Program-made: the position numbers and the translations under genes
Notes under the pieces: generated by a model
What the model saw: only the letters and a program-made list of their open reading frames with translations
Told to the model about the DNA's origin: nothing
Databases searched by the model: none
Source: Deuterostichococcus epilithicus
Taxonomy: Eukaryota > Chlorophyta > Trebouxiophyceae > Prasiolales > Stichococcaceae
Direction of reading: 5' to 3'
Length of the DNA stretch: 64,000 nt
Assembly: GCA_033439295.1 (NCBI GenBank)
Contig: JAVTLE010000007.1
Span: 186,001 to 250,000 of the forward strand
Shown here: positions 23,213 through 37,200 of the stretch, piece after piece
Numbering within the stretch: the first letter of the stretch is position 1
Layout of the letters: each line of letters starts with the position of its first letter

Positions 23213-24185
23213 CTGGGATCAATTCACTTGGGACCCTCCTGCGTCAGACCGGCTCAACTTTGCAGGCTGGCATGCGACGCTCGCAACGCTCTCGAAGAAC
23301 ACGACAGATACAGGCAGGGATGATGGCGGTGAGGCGCGATGGTCGATGTTTTTGTTGTGGTGCACTGATTCAATTAGGAAACCAGATGCAGGCAGGTGCA
23401 AGTCCAGCTGATGGGGGTTTGCAACAAGCTTGCAATGCATATCTTCGTGTGTGAGGCGCCACTTGATCATGACTAAAGGTTGAGTAGGTTGATCCATGTT
23501 GTCGTGCGCCAGCTTTTTTTTTGTTCTATGCCATTGGCAACAGAGTGCAACACGAGATGGCATGTGTCTTTGCATCATACCAAAGAGTGTTTGTTGAGGT
23601 GTCGCTTGAGGCATCTCATTTTGTCACCCGATACATTGGCTTCTGAAATCTTGGTGATGGTGCGCATCAGTTTGTACGCAAACCTTGCCATCCAACAGCG
23701 CAAATCAATCGACATCAAGGCTTTTCCAAACCAGGCTGCCGGGAGCAATCAGTCGTACAAATCCAGTGGCCTCGCAGAATATCAGGTATCGCAATATTTT
23801 CGTCAAGGCTCATGTACAGGTCATCAATTATGACCGCCTCCAGGTGCTTAAGCACCATCGAACAATGAGGGCCGCCGCGGCATGCACTGCACCTAACGAA
23901 ATCAGCAAGAGATCTCAATACAATTAATAACGAAATCAGCACGAGATCACAATACATTTCAATAATCATCTCCACACGCGCTGATGTGGCCATCGCTGCC
24001 CTACAGGCATGCACGTGGCAGGGAGCTATCACGTGTTGCTGAACAGCCCAGCGGCGGCGGCTGCCTTGTGGCAGGTGGCAGGGACCCGTGCCACGAGAGT
24101 GCAGATCGACGGCCTGGCGCCCTGCACTGCTCGTTCGTTGGCGCATCATGCCATCGCCGCAAGGCAGCACGCTGCACATCACCGC
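23213..24185. other. Convergent intergenic region
   Basis: It lies between the 3' ends of the U-box gene and the minus-strand kinase gene. A degenerate tandem repeat of about 36 bp (acgaaatcagcaagagatc, then acgaaatcagcacgagatc) lies at 23897-23966. No gene is supported; a minus-strand open frame at 23715-24182 may include kinase 3' UTR. Confidence 0.45.
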
Positions 24186-27100
24186 CTAGCGGTGCAAGCT
24201 CAGGCTGCGCATGCCGTCGAAGTCCAGCAGATCGCCCATTGGCGCAGCGGCGGCCCGCGGCCGGTGGTTCAGTGCCGCGTCCAGTTCGGCGTACAACAGC
24301 CGAAAATCAGGCGGACAGCCCAGGTGCTCCAGGCCGCGCCCCGCGGGGGCATCCGCGGGCGCACGCAGCGCCGAGTACGGCTCGACCGGCAGCCCGTACA
24401 GCGGCTGGTTGCCTTCCGCCGATGCCCCGATCGTGCAGTCTGCGGGCCACGCGCAGGGGGAGCACCGCACGTCAGCAGGGAGCAGAGTTGATGAGTTCTA
24501 TCAGGTATGTCTTTGTTTCACGTCAAAGAATGAAACAAAGAACTCCGGACAGGTTGGTCTTTGCGGCCAGCTAAGCACTTGAGACTCTGCTGGTGCAGCC
24601 GGGGCGGCGGCCACATTTCTGCCTTCTGCTGCGGTGCACTGTGCAGGCATGAAGTGCTGCCTTGCTTGGCGGCTGTGGAGTTCAGCCGCTCGCAGGCAGC
24701 AGTCGGATCTTGTCGATGGATAGCAGATGGCGTGATGCTTTGATGTTGACTTGCGCAGTCGGAAACGAACGTCCAAGTGTGAGGGAGCAAAGAGCTTGCC
24801 GGCGCACCCGACAGCGTGACGTCCATAAAGCCATTGGTCATTGGGCTGCGGCAGCCCGCGGGACTGAAGTTGCTGCCCTGGAAGTTGAGCTTGCTGACGG
24901 CCTTGGCGCCCGCAAATGCGTTCAGGTCCTCCCCCTGGACCGCGAAGATGCAGGCGCACTCCTCACCGCCTGCGCGTAAGACGTGACTGGCGTCAGATGG
25001 GCGTGCAGCTGACGCCAGGACTTGGGCTCCAGCGGGGGCCCCCGCACCAAACGACCACTGGCACTCGCTGCATGGCATCGGGGCAGCACACATACTCGAG
25101 CTGCATTGGCAGCTTTCTTGGCTTGCCAGCCTGCACAAGCGCCACGTTTCGTGCCCAGGCTGTCACCTCCGCAGGCGGCTTCATGCAAGGGAAGGGAACC
25201 ACGATGTGCAGCGCAGCGGAGGCACAGGGCGCGCACGCTTGAGGTGCCTCGCGGCTGCCTTAGTGGTGAACAAGGATGGCAGGCTCCAGCGCATGGCGCC
25301 GCTGTCAGGGTCCCGAAAGCCCGACACCACGAAGCCGAAGCCAAAGGCCCGGCCGTGCCGCAACTTCTTCTTCTGCCGCAGTTGCAGGTAGGCCAGGCCC
25401 TGCAGCATGCATGTCGAGCGGAATCAGTGCGGTGCACGGACAGGAACGAGCAGTACTCCCTCAGGCCTGCCGACGAGGCATGTGTCGCGCTGCGGCTGCG
25501 TCAGCAGGCCCCCGCTGCTGCAACTGCTGAGACCATCCGCAGACATGTGCAATGTCTCCATGCAGCGCCTGCTGGCGTGGATGCAGATCACGAACCGGGT
25601 AACCCAAGTGAACAACGCAGCTGGCTTCGTGCACCATCCAGCACGCACCCGGCTGCTGAGCAGGCTGGTGACACGGAACGCATGGCGCCTGAATTGCATC
25701 GGCAGCTGCTCGTCCCCCGAGCTGCGCAGCATGCTGACCGCCATGTGCACCGCGCCTGCAACGTCGAAACTCATATCCTCGCTGCCGCCGCCACTGCCTC
25801 TCGTCCCACCAGACGGCACCTGCAGCCGCCAGGCTCATGCATGATGATCCAGCTGCAGTTGACCTGCTCGGGAACCAACAAGACGCAGATGCACGTGAGC
25901 TGTAGCAGCCACCATGTCAGGCAACAACTCAGCATCCGCCACTTGGTGAGATGCCAGCTTGCAGCGGAACATGCAGCGGCACCCAGCTTCCGCTTTGCCA
26001 TCGACGCCTGAAAGGTCCTAGAAGCGGACCTGGCTTCTATTCTGACTGTAGCATCCAACTTCACTTCGGTACTTCCGTACCTCGGACGGGGAGCTTGACC
26101 CGCCCTGCTGCTGCCAGGGCTGCGGCTCCCCGCGCTGGTGCACCATTGGCACGCCCAACAGGAAGGTTCGCGCAAGCAGCTCCCAGGGATCGCCAGCGGC
26201 CTGCACCGCATGCACGGTGCACAGTTGTCATGGTGCGGTTGTGCTACTCATAGCTGATGGAGGCCTCACCAGTGCGATTGGCGGTGGTCATCAGGGCCAG
26301 AATGCACGATAGACCGTTCTGTAGTTGCGCAGTTGCCAAGATGTCAGGACCCGTCCGCAACTGACTGATGCCTCATGGCAACGAGCGCCGCCGTGCCGCT
26401 GCTCACCCGAAAGTACCGCGGCAGGTCCCGAGCCGTGGGGCGGGAGTCCGGGTCAGACGACAGGCAGCCGCTGATGACATCCCGGAAGTCCTGCGTGGCA
26501 CATGCCGACCGCCGTCACAACTTTTGCCATGGATGGTCATGATGCAGACAACCGCGCAGCCAGTCCAGTAGGTGACATTGTGCCAGTGTCAGCAATTAGC
26601 GGCAGGGCTCGAGCTTCAGGCTGGCCCCACCTCCGGAACATCGCGCAACGCCTGTGCCCATGCCGCTGGGCTGTCTGGCTGCTGGCATCGTTCAGGCAGC
26701 CTGCCCGTCACCAGCTCAAGCGCCATAAGGCCAAAGCCAAAAATGTCTCCGGCGCGGCCGTCCTGCGTGTGCAGGCAGCAGAAACAAGGTCTTCTGGGGC
26801 CTCGGTCAATCGGGGTTTGGGGCTTGGGCCTCGTGGGAGGTCACGTCGAAACAATTTGCGACTCAGCAGCGCATTGTGATTCAGCACTGGATGCCCCTCT
26901 CCGGCCACAGTGGCTTCTCGCCATCGATGTTTTGCCGTACGGGCTTACCTGTCCATATGTGATGCGGAAGGACCGCCCGCTGGTGCTGCTGTCTGATGCG
27001 GGGGATATGCTGTGTGCGCTGATGTCCTGTTGTCCCGGCTGGCCCGGGCTGCTGTGCTTGCCGTCTAGGGCATTCGACAGCAATGTCTGCAAAGACATTG

Positions 27101-28600
27101 ACAGAGAGGCTCAGTGATGAAGCAATTAGTGCGCCACAACAGAAAACGGCAGCCTGAAGCGCTAGCTTTGGTTCTGCATATGTACTCTCGGTGCGCGCCT
27201 GGGCCATACGGTGCAGACCTGGTGCCTCGCAGCAATGAGAGCTCGGCTCGACAGACAGGCAGGCGATCTGTGACCCAGCGCACCCGTCTTGAAGTTCCTG
27301 CAGCCTCCATCTCGGCGCGGTCCAGCGCAATCCTTTCGCGGAGGCGCCCGATTGCTGCCAAAGTGCTGCCGCCGGACGCCGCGCTGTGGGTGCTGCCGCT
27401 GTACGATGGGCGGCTGCCGATGACGCCACTGGCAGCATCGTGCAGGCTGCCCAGCCCCTGCAGCACGCTCGGACCTGCAAATCTAGCCACACGGAGGTCG
27501 GCTGTTCAGCACTGCAATCAAGCTGGGTGTGCACCTCCGCGCCACCGGTCTTGCGCGCAACTGTGTTCCGGGCAAACGGACCTCAACCCAGTTTACGGGC
27601 TAGACCATCAGCCGCCGCGAGCCGCTAGCATCCTGACCGTATCTGGCCACGGTTGCTGATGAATGCTGACAGAGTTGGTGCTGCTGTCAGAGAGTGCGCA
27701 CCAGTGAGGCAGACATGGCCATCGGGGGATAGCAGCACATTGGCCGCCGTCACATCGCCATGCGCGAGACCGAGCGAATGGATGTATGCCAGCCCTCTCG
27801 CCACCTCCAGCATCAGCGTTGCGACAGGCGCTGTGGCTGTGAAACCCTGCACCCCAGCGACACTTTGCTGATGTGGGCTTCGGAGTGGCACCGACGAAAT
27901 TTTTCCTTCTGCTTTCCAGCGGGCAGTCAGTGCTACCTGATTTACAAGCGACAGGCGATTCAGGCTGGATATATGTGGATGTTTGCAGCATCAGATGGCC
28001 TGAAGGCAGACCACCTCGGGGTGGTAGCCGCGAAGGATGGACCGCAGCGAACCCGAGGCCTGCGGACACAAAAGCTCGGCCGATGCAGCGAGCTTTCAGT
28101 CGAATGATGTGCCGTGAACGTCAGTCAGACACATCATGTGCCGTCAGTGATCTCGCGCAAGGCAAGGTAAGCTGTTGCCAGACATGCCATGCATCTAGCC
28201 GGAACCTCCTAAAGGGCCTGTCACGAGCAAGAAGCGAATGGGATACCTCAAAGGGGACCACTAAGTAGAGGTCGAGATCGTCAGCAAAGTACGCCAGTAG
28301 CTTTTGAATGTTGGGGTGCCGCATATGCGCCAAGACGTCCAATTGTGTGTACATACTTTCCTGCGTACAGGCCGCAGTTGATTCGACGGATTATGTGCCA
28401 GATCGTGACGGAGCGGACGACTGTTGCAGCGCCAGACAGCTGGCTCGCTGCGACGGATGCGGCCGGATGAATGTGCTTTTCAACTGTTTCAGGGGGTGTG
28501 CCGTAGCCAAACGAATGCGGACCTGTGCGTCTCCGGGAGGAGGGATGTTGTACGTGTGTACCACCACCTTCTCGCCGCCCATGGACGGACAGCATGCCAG
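24186..28600 (-). CDS. Divergent protein kinase with long unknown C-terminal region
   Basis: Kinase-fold exons follow in order on the minus strand. 28523-28600 has GEKVVVHTYN, where the usual VAIK lysine appears as His. 28247-28360 has LAHMRHPNIQKLLAYFADDL. 27702-27846 has GLAHGDVTAANVLL, a catalytic loop with D and N kept but R and K changed. 27284-27482 is a Ser/Gly-rich activation-segment insert. About 26640-26750 has GDIFGFGLMALELVTGRLP. About 26385-26497 has DVISGCLSSDPDSRPTARDL, the kinase-lobe end. Further exons (26080-26215 with PWELLARTFLLGVPMVHQ, 25424-25800, 25230-25400, 24990-25180, 24800-24980) encode a region I do not recognise, ending LDFDGMRSLSLHR and a stop at 24186. Joining the catalytic loop to the insert leaves a one-base phase clash just where DFG should be, so activity cannot be judged. 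Confidence 0.6.
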
Positions 28601-29921
28601 CTGCGGCGACTGCGTGCTGCCGCCCAACCGCGCCTACGTGATTACGGCTTTGTGAATGCAACAGCATGCACGACGGTGCGCCAGCTCTGTCAAGAATCCA
28701 GACTCTACGTGTGATGCATGCGGTCGTGCAAAGGCCCCGCTGAATGAAATCTCACCTTGAACTCGTAAGCGCTCAGTGATCTGGGGAAGCACGCGACGCT
28801 GCAGGCCACATCGGAAGGTGCCACTGGCGGGGATGGACAGAAACCTGTCTCTTGCCGATCCTCCTTGGGCCCGGCATTGGCCAACATCCAAGGTTCGAAA
28901 CCCGGCACCATGCCGAGCAGACCTGGCTTCCAAAGGAGTCGCAGCTCGAGTGGCCGGAGCCGACGCGGCTGCTGGCAGCGGCACTCAAGTGCGCCGAGAA
29001 AGTGGGCTCCTTGACCGAAGCTAAGCCCGCAGACTTCGCAGCCGGGCTGCAGCCGGTTGGCAGGCAGGGGCACGACTCGGGGAGTATGAAGGTACAGCGC
29101 TAGTAGCTCGTGTGCACCTCAAGCTGCTGGATAGTGCCTCCAAGACAGCAACTAGGCAGCTTTGATGGCCGCACAGTGGCCTGGCCGCAGCATTGACTTC
29201 AAGTCGTACTTATTGGAGCTTGACACCGACACCGTATCTGTCCGCTTGGCGGGACTCCCACTTCTACCACACCCACGGGTCACGCGCAGGCTAGCTGATC
29301 GTGCAGCGCTCCGAAATGTTGCCCCTGAGGACGGCTCAGTTGAAACGTTGATGTAATACCAGATAGGATTTTCCGGTGGACAGGTGGCATCCGATGGCCC
29401 ACGGCTGGGACACGATTTGGACTCGACTTTGCGAGGTACAACTATCCGAGTTGCCCTGGCCCTCGCACGACTTGCTCACCGCTCAACAAAGTTATTGAAA
29501 CGACAACTTCTGCTGTCTTGAGCCTGCCTGCATCAAGGTCCAATCATCGCGTGGACGTCGCGCGCGTCTCCCGCTTCATTCAGCTCCGGGTTGTGAGCAG
29601 CAGATAGACGCGCCTCGAGCAGCCTGAGCGCTCGATCGGCAGCCCGCATGTGGAAGGCACAGATCGAAGCAGCATACGACGATGTAGAAGGCCGGAACTC
29701 CGGCAATGGTCGACCAGCAGCTGCTGACAGCAGGGCTCATCGGCCCGACTTCGATCCATTTCGGGGCCTGCCATCCCCCCATCAGCCTGGACAAGGCGCG
29801 GTGTTCCCGTGTTGAGGAGCATGTGCTACAATGCAATCGGCGCGCGTGCTACGGCGCAGGTGGCGTGAGCTCAAATCAGCGTCGTAGGCCACTACTTGAC
29901 AAGACGCGTCACCTGCTGCAG
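28601..29921. other. Divergent upstream region, possible missing first exons
   Basis: It separates the 5' ends of the kinase gene and the amino-acid transporter. Both genes still need start exons, which are probably here. A minus-strand stretch at about 28900-28990 (SAAASSRVGSGHSSCDSFGS followed by a GTCTGC donor) could be a kinase leader exon. No ATG for the transporter could be chosen. Confidence 0.3.
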
Positions 29922-32900
29922 TCATCGAGGAGGGGAGCGGAGGGTGGCACACGACCGGCATACACACCGTCACGTCGATCGTGGGGGCTGGCGTCCTGAC
30001 GCTCCCCTTCAGCGTGTCTTTTCTGACGTGGGGTGGCGGCGCCGTCGTTCTTGTTGTGGCCTGGCTCACATCATTGTACACACTGTGGCAGCTGTGCCAT
30101 ATGCACGAATGGTACATCGACAGCGACAGGAGATGGCTGCGAATGAACCGATACCACGAGCTGAGCCGCTATGTGCTCGGTGTGTTGCCCTTGCATGCAT
30201 GACATAATCATGTATGTGCAGACGCGTCGCATGCAGCGTCCTCAGCGTCATGAAGCCTGACTGTCATTGCGCTTTGTCTTCTGCAACTGTGTTGAACTTC
30301 TTGAACCCTGACCTCTGAGTGGCCTCGTTGCAAGCGTAGGGAAGAACCTAGGGAATCTGGTCATAATTCCGCAGCTCATTGTGCTTGTTGGAACCGGGTG
30401 CGCATGGTGCATGCATGGAAACGAAGCATGCTCGCAGTGTTTGAGGCCAATTTGAATATCAAGACTCAGCGCAAGCTCATCAGCCATCGCAATTGCAGCA
30501 TGCACTGTTGCTATCTGCGCTGATGCGCATCGTCTGCATGCAGGATCGTCTACATGGTCACAGCTGGCACCAATATGCGGCGCGTCTGGCTTCTGTGCAA
30601 GGACGAAAATGACACACGCGGCTTTGGTCTGTCTTGCTGGATTCTTGTGTTCTTTGGCGCGCAGCTGTTCCTCAGCCAGGTGCGTCTGACCTCGAGTACA
30701 TGGGCCGGCGGCACTACATAACCGTCACTTTTCGGATCCGTCTGACATTTATGTTTACCAGGGCCGCATCCTTGACAAGCTGCCGAGTGTACAGGGCTTC
30801 ACGATTATTGAAAGCGGCATTCATCATCCAAGACGAAAATGTTGTGGGCGCAGATGCCCAACCTGAACACAAACACCCTGAAAGCCGTCTCATGCATCTC
30901 AGCATTCATGTCCTTAGCGTATTCGACCATCGCCGCTGCAACATCGATCGCACACGGCCGTGATCCTGGCGTAAGCTACAGCCTGAGGAATGGGTCACTG
31001 GATCCAGCCCCCATGGCGGTGACAAGCTCAGAGTCTGTCAGCGGCGGCGATCGCTCTGCAGCATATGCCATTTTTGGCGCCTTCAATGCGCTCGGCAACA
31101 TCGCCTTTGCATACGGTCGGGATGTTCTTCGGATGCATGACAACACCCCCTCAGTCTACCAAGTGTTTGAATCATAAGTTAGGATCTACACCTGGGTTGC
31201 CAAGAGCTTCAGTTGATTGCCATCGCAATTGCTGTTGCAGGCGGCCACTCACTTGCTTTGGAAATTCAGGCTACGTTGCCAAAACCTCCAACCATCAAGC
31301 GCTACATGGGAGGCGTGTGGTGTGCCTATACGGTCATCACATGGTGCTACCCTGCCGTCGCGTTTGCAGGTGTGTGAAGTCTCGGCACATTTTGCGAGAA
31401 TTACCAGCCTGCTCATCCGCCTGCTGCACAGAAGTGTTCAAGTAAACAAACCTGAGAGGTTTTTGCAAATTACCTGAAGCCATCGGCTAGGATTTTATCT
31501 GCGCCACTCACTATGATGCAGGCTACTGGGCATTTGGCAACGGCGTGAATTCAAATATTTTGGTGTCACTGGAGCACCCGCGCGGTGTCGTTGCCACCGC
31601 TAGCCTGATGGTTACGGTCCACATGCTCGGTTCCTACCAGCTGTACAGGTGTGAGCGCAGACCTCCTCAAGATCTACTCAACACATGATAAGATGTCTGC
31701 ACGTCTGCTGGCAGCATCCTGCCAGCAACGAATCACAGCGCATCAGCGCTGTAGCATTCGTGCCAATTGGGAAGCATGGGCAACTGCTATAAGCGCCGTC
31801 TCAGGTCGTGATGTCGGTCCCCACCCCACTGCGCTTCATACAACACACCAGATAATCCTGCTTTATCTCATTGGTTCACGCGCAGCATGCCCGTGTACGA
31901 CATGATGGAGACTCTGATGGCAAGACACGCCATTCCTGTCAACGTCTGGTCTCGACTTTTCTACCGCTCTGCATACACTTGCTTCACCGCCTTCGTTGCC
32001 ATCTTGCTGCCGTGCGATCCCCGTAACATCTCACAGTATCCTCGTCCTGCTGCCTATGCATGTTCAAGTGCTGTGCGCCGTCATGCTGCTCGACCCCCCT
32101 CCGCCTTCCCTGTTTGCACTTGTGTACCATGCAATTGAAAGCATTTCATCTGAATTTATACAAGTCATTGAAGGCAAGTTCTTTCACTTGAATGCTGCAG
32201 GTTCTTCTCAGGTCAATCCTCTCTGATGTGCTCACAGCACATGCAGTATTCTCGATTTATGCTGCTGTTCCCATATGTGCATAGTGTCAGAGCTTGATAC
32301 GTTTGCTGTTCGAAGCATCAGTTGTGACAGTTCTAGACATACATGCGAATGCCGATATGCATGTTAAACTGCAGTGAGGCATCGTCATGTCCTGCGCAGA
32401 GATCATGGGTTTCGTCGGGTCCTTCGCGGTAAGTGGCTTGACTTCGAAGGGAGCATCATTCGCCTGATTAGAGCATGCCGAGAATATACAGACCCAAGAT
32501 TGTGACTGGTGCTCCTCATGAAATTTTCCAGATTGTGCCCACCAACTTCATATTCCCGCCCATCTTCTGGCTCATCGAATTGAAGCCTAGACGATTCAGC
32601 CGCCACTGGTGAGTCCTCGATCCTTGCGCAACTGCCTATGTTCACTGGTCCTGCATTATTGACCCCATGCATGGGTCGTATGACGCTAGCTGCAACACTA
32701 TGCGTTCCTGTTGGAAACATGATGCACTGGCCTCGATTCAGTCCAGTGTTTCTCTGTACTGTTGCTGCTGATGAAGTCGCATTTGCATCAATGCACAGGA
32801 TTGCGTCCTGGTTGTGCATCATATATGGTGTGATCACGGCTGTCCTGGGGTCTATCGGAGGCATGCGAAACATCATTGTGCGGGTGCGTGCTGCTCGACT

Positions 32901-33038
32901 GCCATCACCAATTCCGAATTCTGAATTACATGTGTCAGGTGTTGTTAAGACGCAAATGTATGGAGCCTGAGGTTGCCAACCTCATACGCACCTTGTGATT
33001 CTTGGCAGGCTGCAGAGTACAAGGTTTTTGCAAAGTGA
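29922..33038 (+). CDS. AAAP-family amino-acid transporter, LHT-like; start exon missing
   Basis: A proton-coupled amino-acid permease of the auxin/amino-acid permease family, closest in motifs to plant lysine/histidine transporters, acting in the plasma or an internal membrane. Eleven exons join in phase: 29922-30179, 30340-30397, 30544-30679, 30854-31115, 31241-31369, 31522-31648, 31886-32022, 32400-32428, 32532-32608, 32799-32883 and 33009-33038. Together they give about 441 residues from TM1 to the stop. Motifs include TSIVGAGVLTLPFSVSFL, MPNLNTNTLKAVS, FNALGNIAFAYG joined to GHSLALEIQATLP, RYMGGVW, YWAFGNGVN, QLYSMPVYDMME, GFVGSFAIVPTNFIFPPIFW, and GGMRNIIV joined to AAEYKVFAK at the end. 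The short 29-bp exon is supported by phase and family alignment. Substrate is unknown. Confidence 0.9.
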
Positions 33039-34224
33039 TATCGAAGTGGCGGCGTCGGTGTGGCTGAGGCCGCACGCGCGCGGATTCGTAACCCTATGTC
33101 ACAGACTCTTTTGACTCTGAATTTAATGTGCCGCACACATGCTTTGGTCATGTTGATTTGGATTGTCGGCGAATGCGATGCCCTTGGATAATTTACTCAT
33201 GGCGTGATTCAGCTGTTTTGAGCCAAATGTACTATGGCATTGTTTGTGGCTTTGCGCCTTACTATTAAAATAATGCAGAGCCTGTCAAGATCTTATGTGA
33301 TTAATACCTACGCAATTTGGAATGTGTTGCCGTTGACAGCGCCACACCGTCTTGAAGAGCAAAAGGCAAGTTGTATATAGATACCGTAGTCACGGGCGTG
33401 AGTCGCGCAAGATATTTCGTAGAGCGCTGCGCGAGTGCACTTCGCGCACATTTCCGCCGCTAGAAACTAGTTCTAACGTGCTATCAGTACTGCAAGGTAC
33501 TGCGACTATGCATAGTTCTCTGCTGCGCGAGACTGCGCTAGCCTCCAAATTAATCAAAATTTGGCGGCTGCACGACTCATGCCCGTCAGCACGGTAGATG
33601 GTAGACGGCATCAAGCTGGTCATTGGCTGTAACGGACTTCGAAAATCGTTCATTTCACGAGTTGATGCAGGACTCGATAGGTACCTAGTTTGACAACGGC
33701 TTGGCTGGATCTTGTGTTTTGTTTTTGTGTGTCGCAGATGGTCACAGACCATGGTGGCTAGTGAATTTGCAACTCCGGGCTCGGTCTGGCACAAACAAAT
33801 GCGACTGATTTGCTGCCGTTTATAACGTTTCAACATGGTAGCACTGCAGTCCTCTCACTTGGGGTGATATACGACAAGACAGTGGAAGTAGACCGTATTC
33901 ACATTTAAAAATAAAAAAACCAATCAACAGTTGGAACTCGAACACTTATTTGGTCTCCTTTCGTAGGATGCGACTATCACAATCCAGAGTCAGCGGGTCA
34001 CAGAAGCGACATAATAGAATCAGCGTCACCAATCACCATCAATCGAGTAAAACCCAACCCCGCTCTGTCGTAGAAACACGACTTGGACTCTAATTTCAAC
34101 CCTACAACATCCAACAGCAGGTTCAACTCCCAGATCTAACACAGGTAGGTACAACCTCACACCGCAGGTCACAAAATGCAAGGATCACCGGCTGCACGCT
34201 ACCCTCCCGTGTCAACCTTATCTG
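33039..34224. other. Convergent intergenic region, lower GC
   Basis: Noticeably AT-richer than the genes on both sides, with no supported ORF. It holds the 3' UTRs of the transporter and the minus-strand gene. Confidence 0.5.
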
Positions 34225-37200
34225 TCACTCCTCAATGGCGACGGGGCGGCCACAGCAGCACAGCTGGCGGAACAGCCGCCGCAGGCACGATTCTGGCGCG
34301 CGGCTGCCGCCCTCGCTGGCACCCCGCGAGTCGGCAGGCAGCCCGGCCGCAGAGCTACCGGCCGCTTCGTTTGTGCTGAGACCTGACGACTGCACAGCAG
34401 GCTTGGTCCCTGAACGTGCAGCTGCCGGTGCCGGCGCGCAATATCCCCATGCGGCATAACCACCACTACCACCGCCACCGCTGGCGGCAGCGGCCCTGCT
34501 GCTCCATGCCAAATCGCCGTGGCTGCCCCTGGCCACGGAGGTAACTCCCACGCTGGCGTCCGGCACCTTCGCAGGCCCGCTCCTCGAGCGCACAGCTGCC
34601 GGCGCCGCCAACCAGGACTTCCACTCCGCACCGCTGCCGCCGCCGCCAGCGGTCCTGCTGCTGCGCGCTGAATGGCCGGGGCTGCCACTGCTGCCGCCGC
34701 TGGGCAGCGGCTGCAGAACTGCGGCAGCGGCATGGCTGCGCTCGTGGGACACAAGCCCGCCTGTGCGGGACACCGCGCTTCAGTGTTGTGCCTGCCATCT
34801 CGTAGATTCGCATTATGATTCTCTGGTTTCGGAACCCTATAAGCCAACTTGACATGTTCCTTCAGGGGCGAAGTACTGGCGCATTTTCTTGGACGCGCAC
34901 ACAGCTGGCTCACGCCGCAACCACTGGGGATTCGGAGCGCTCACCTGGGCCGATGGGCGTCTGCAGGCGTTCGCGAGGATCGAAACCATCTTGTAGCGCG
35001 TCCATCTCGGCCGCTGTCTGTGGCTCGGGGCGGCGCCCGGCAAAGCCGGCGCCCGACGGCAGCTCCGACCAGGGCATTGGGCTGCCATAGCACTCGTCCA
35101 GCCCCATCTCGAGCGCTGCCTGCATGAGGAGGTGGTCGAACTCTTCGCCGCCGGCCGGCGGCCGCTCTTGCCGCGGCAGCGCTGCTGCCGGCGATTGCGC
35201 CGCTGCCGGCGCCGCCGTGTGCATGGGCTGGGCGATCCAAATGGCGCCGGTGCTTTGGTCCCACAGCTGCGAATCGGTCGCCGGCTGCTGCTCTGCCGCT
35301 GGCTGCGCCCAGGCACCCCAGACAGCTTCGCCAATGCCCAACACGGCGGCGCTCCCGGGAGCGGCGCCGCTGCCGCCTGCGCTGTGGCCGCCCAAGTCCT
35401 GGGGCGCATCCCAGCTGCCACTGCAGGCCGTGGAGCCTGCTGCGCCGCTGTCGCTGGCGAGCGGTGGCGGCGGGCTTGGCAGCCGCAGCAGATCGGCCAA
35501 GGAGCCCTCTGCCCACGGGTGCTGGTCGACCGCTTGCACGGTTGCTGCAAACGGCAGGAAAGCAGGAAAGTTTCTGAGGCCTCATCATCCAGTGGCTGCA
35601 TTTCGCATGTGCAGGAACCAGGAACCCGCCAGCCAGGCGAATCCGTCATCCATCTGAAGTAGCACTGCTGCATTCAGGGTTTTGAAGCTGCGCAGCCGTG
35701 CATGGGGTCTGCAGCCGCTAGTGGCCCTCAACTGGCAGCAAGCAGACCATGCGCAACGCAGCAGCCCGAGACGTGCCGCACCTGGCTGCTGGTCGGTCGA
35801 TGGCGACGTAGAGTCGATAGCCGCCGCAGCTGGCGGCGACCGTCGTGGACGCTTGGCGCGCGGCGCTGACGCCGCCCGCCCGCCACTGCTCGCACCGCCT
35901 CCGCCGCCGCGGTCATGCCACAGCGGGCCCCGCGACCTCGGCGGCCGCGGCGCCGCTGGCCGCATCTCCGCGGCCCAGCGCAGCGTCGTTGCATTTGCGA
36001 AGCACCAGCTGCGCTGCATGCAATCGCCGGGCAGCCCGCACCGCTCCCGCAGCCCCGCCGTCAGCCAGCTGCCTGCGTGGAAGCGCCAGCGCGGCTGTGG
36101 GTGGATGAAGTGGCAGGCATACAGCCGCGCCACTCACATAGACGTTGCAGCAACAGGGCTTGCAGACGAGAGTGTCGCAAAGTTTCCCGATAACGTTCCC
36201 TGCCGCGTGCAAAAGCCTGCGAGCATGCCCACAGCAACCATGCTGGACGTTGCAGGCGCCCGCTAGCAGGCCACATCTGGCATGAAACCGCCGCTGTACC
36301 TGGGTCGGGTGTCCCCGTTAGCATGGCCAGGTCTGGCCACGCCTGCTGCAGGTGCTTCCTGCCCTCCAGCTCTGCTGCCTCGAACCAGACGCTGGTGGCC
36401 GCGCCTGTTGCTGCCTGTGTTTTTGGGTTTAGGGTTCACCCTAAGAGCACACGCAGCACTGCAACATGCAGGCGGTTGCAGGGGCATTGAAAATTACTTT
36501 TCCGGGTGGCGAGGGTGACTTCCTGTTGCGCGGTGCAGATGCAGATCAGAAAAACGAGGTTTGGCAGAGCTGCCGCACTGAGGAGGTCACCTGCTGCCTC
36601 TGTTGCGCCACCTCCTCCGCCGTGCGCCCTCTCTGCAGCGCAGCACACATATTCTAGCCATTTTCTGGGCTTTTTTCATTTTGGCGACTCGCACAGGAAG
36701 AAGCGACACTCCACAGCCTGTACCCAGCTGCCTACACAGCAAGCTGTGCACCCGCATGCAGCTGAGGGCTGCTGTTCCTGCAGGCTCATGTGGCTACAGG
36801 GGCGCTGGCGAGAGCCAGGCGGCACGAAACAAGTCTGTCCTGACATGCCTGCAGTCGCCCTGCTGGCATGACTCGATGCTGCGCACGGAGCGGCAGCTGT
36901 GAAGCCGGTAGAGCCAGCAGCGGCGGTAGCCGGACGGCAGCATGCGCACCAGTGCCAGCTTGGCGAGCATGCTGGCGTAGCGCTTGGTGGTAGCGCGCGA
37001 CACCTCCTCCCACTTCTCTGCGGAAGGCAGCCCGTCGCAGCTGTCCAGCAACATGCACGCCTGTAACCATCCATCAACCAAAGGTGGCGGATTCAAAGCC
37101 GGCAGGGGTGCCAGCATTGTGGGAGTTGTGTCAGGCATCACAGTTTGGACCTCAAGCTAGGAGCAGATGGCTGATGTCAGATAGTTGTGTTGCGGGGGGA

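Noticed and set aside
22315-23454. 379-residue plus-strand ORF
   Set aside because: It is a shadow frame of the armadillo exon that ends at 23212. The Arg/Gly-rich translation is typical of out-of-frame GC-rich DNA.
26745-26830. APEDL string on the minus strand as the kinase APE motif
   Set aside because: It lies one frame away from the following GDIFGFG exon, and joining the two would need an intron of about 22 bp. It may be real only if the sequence has an indel, so it was not used.
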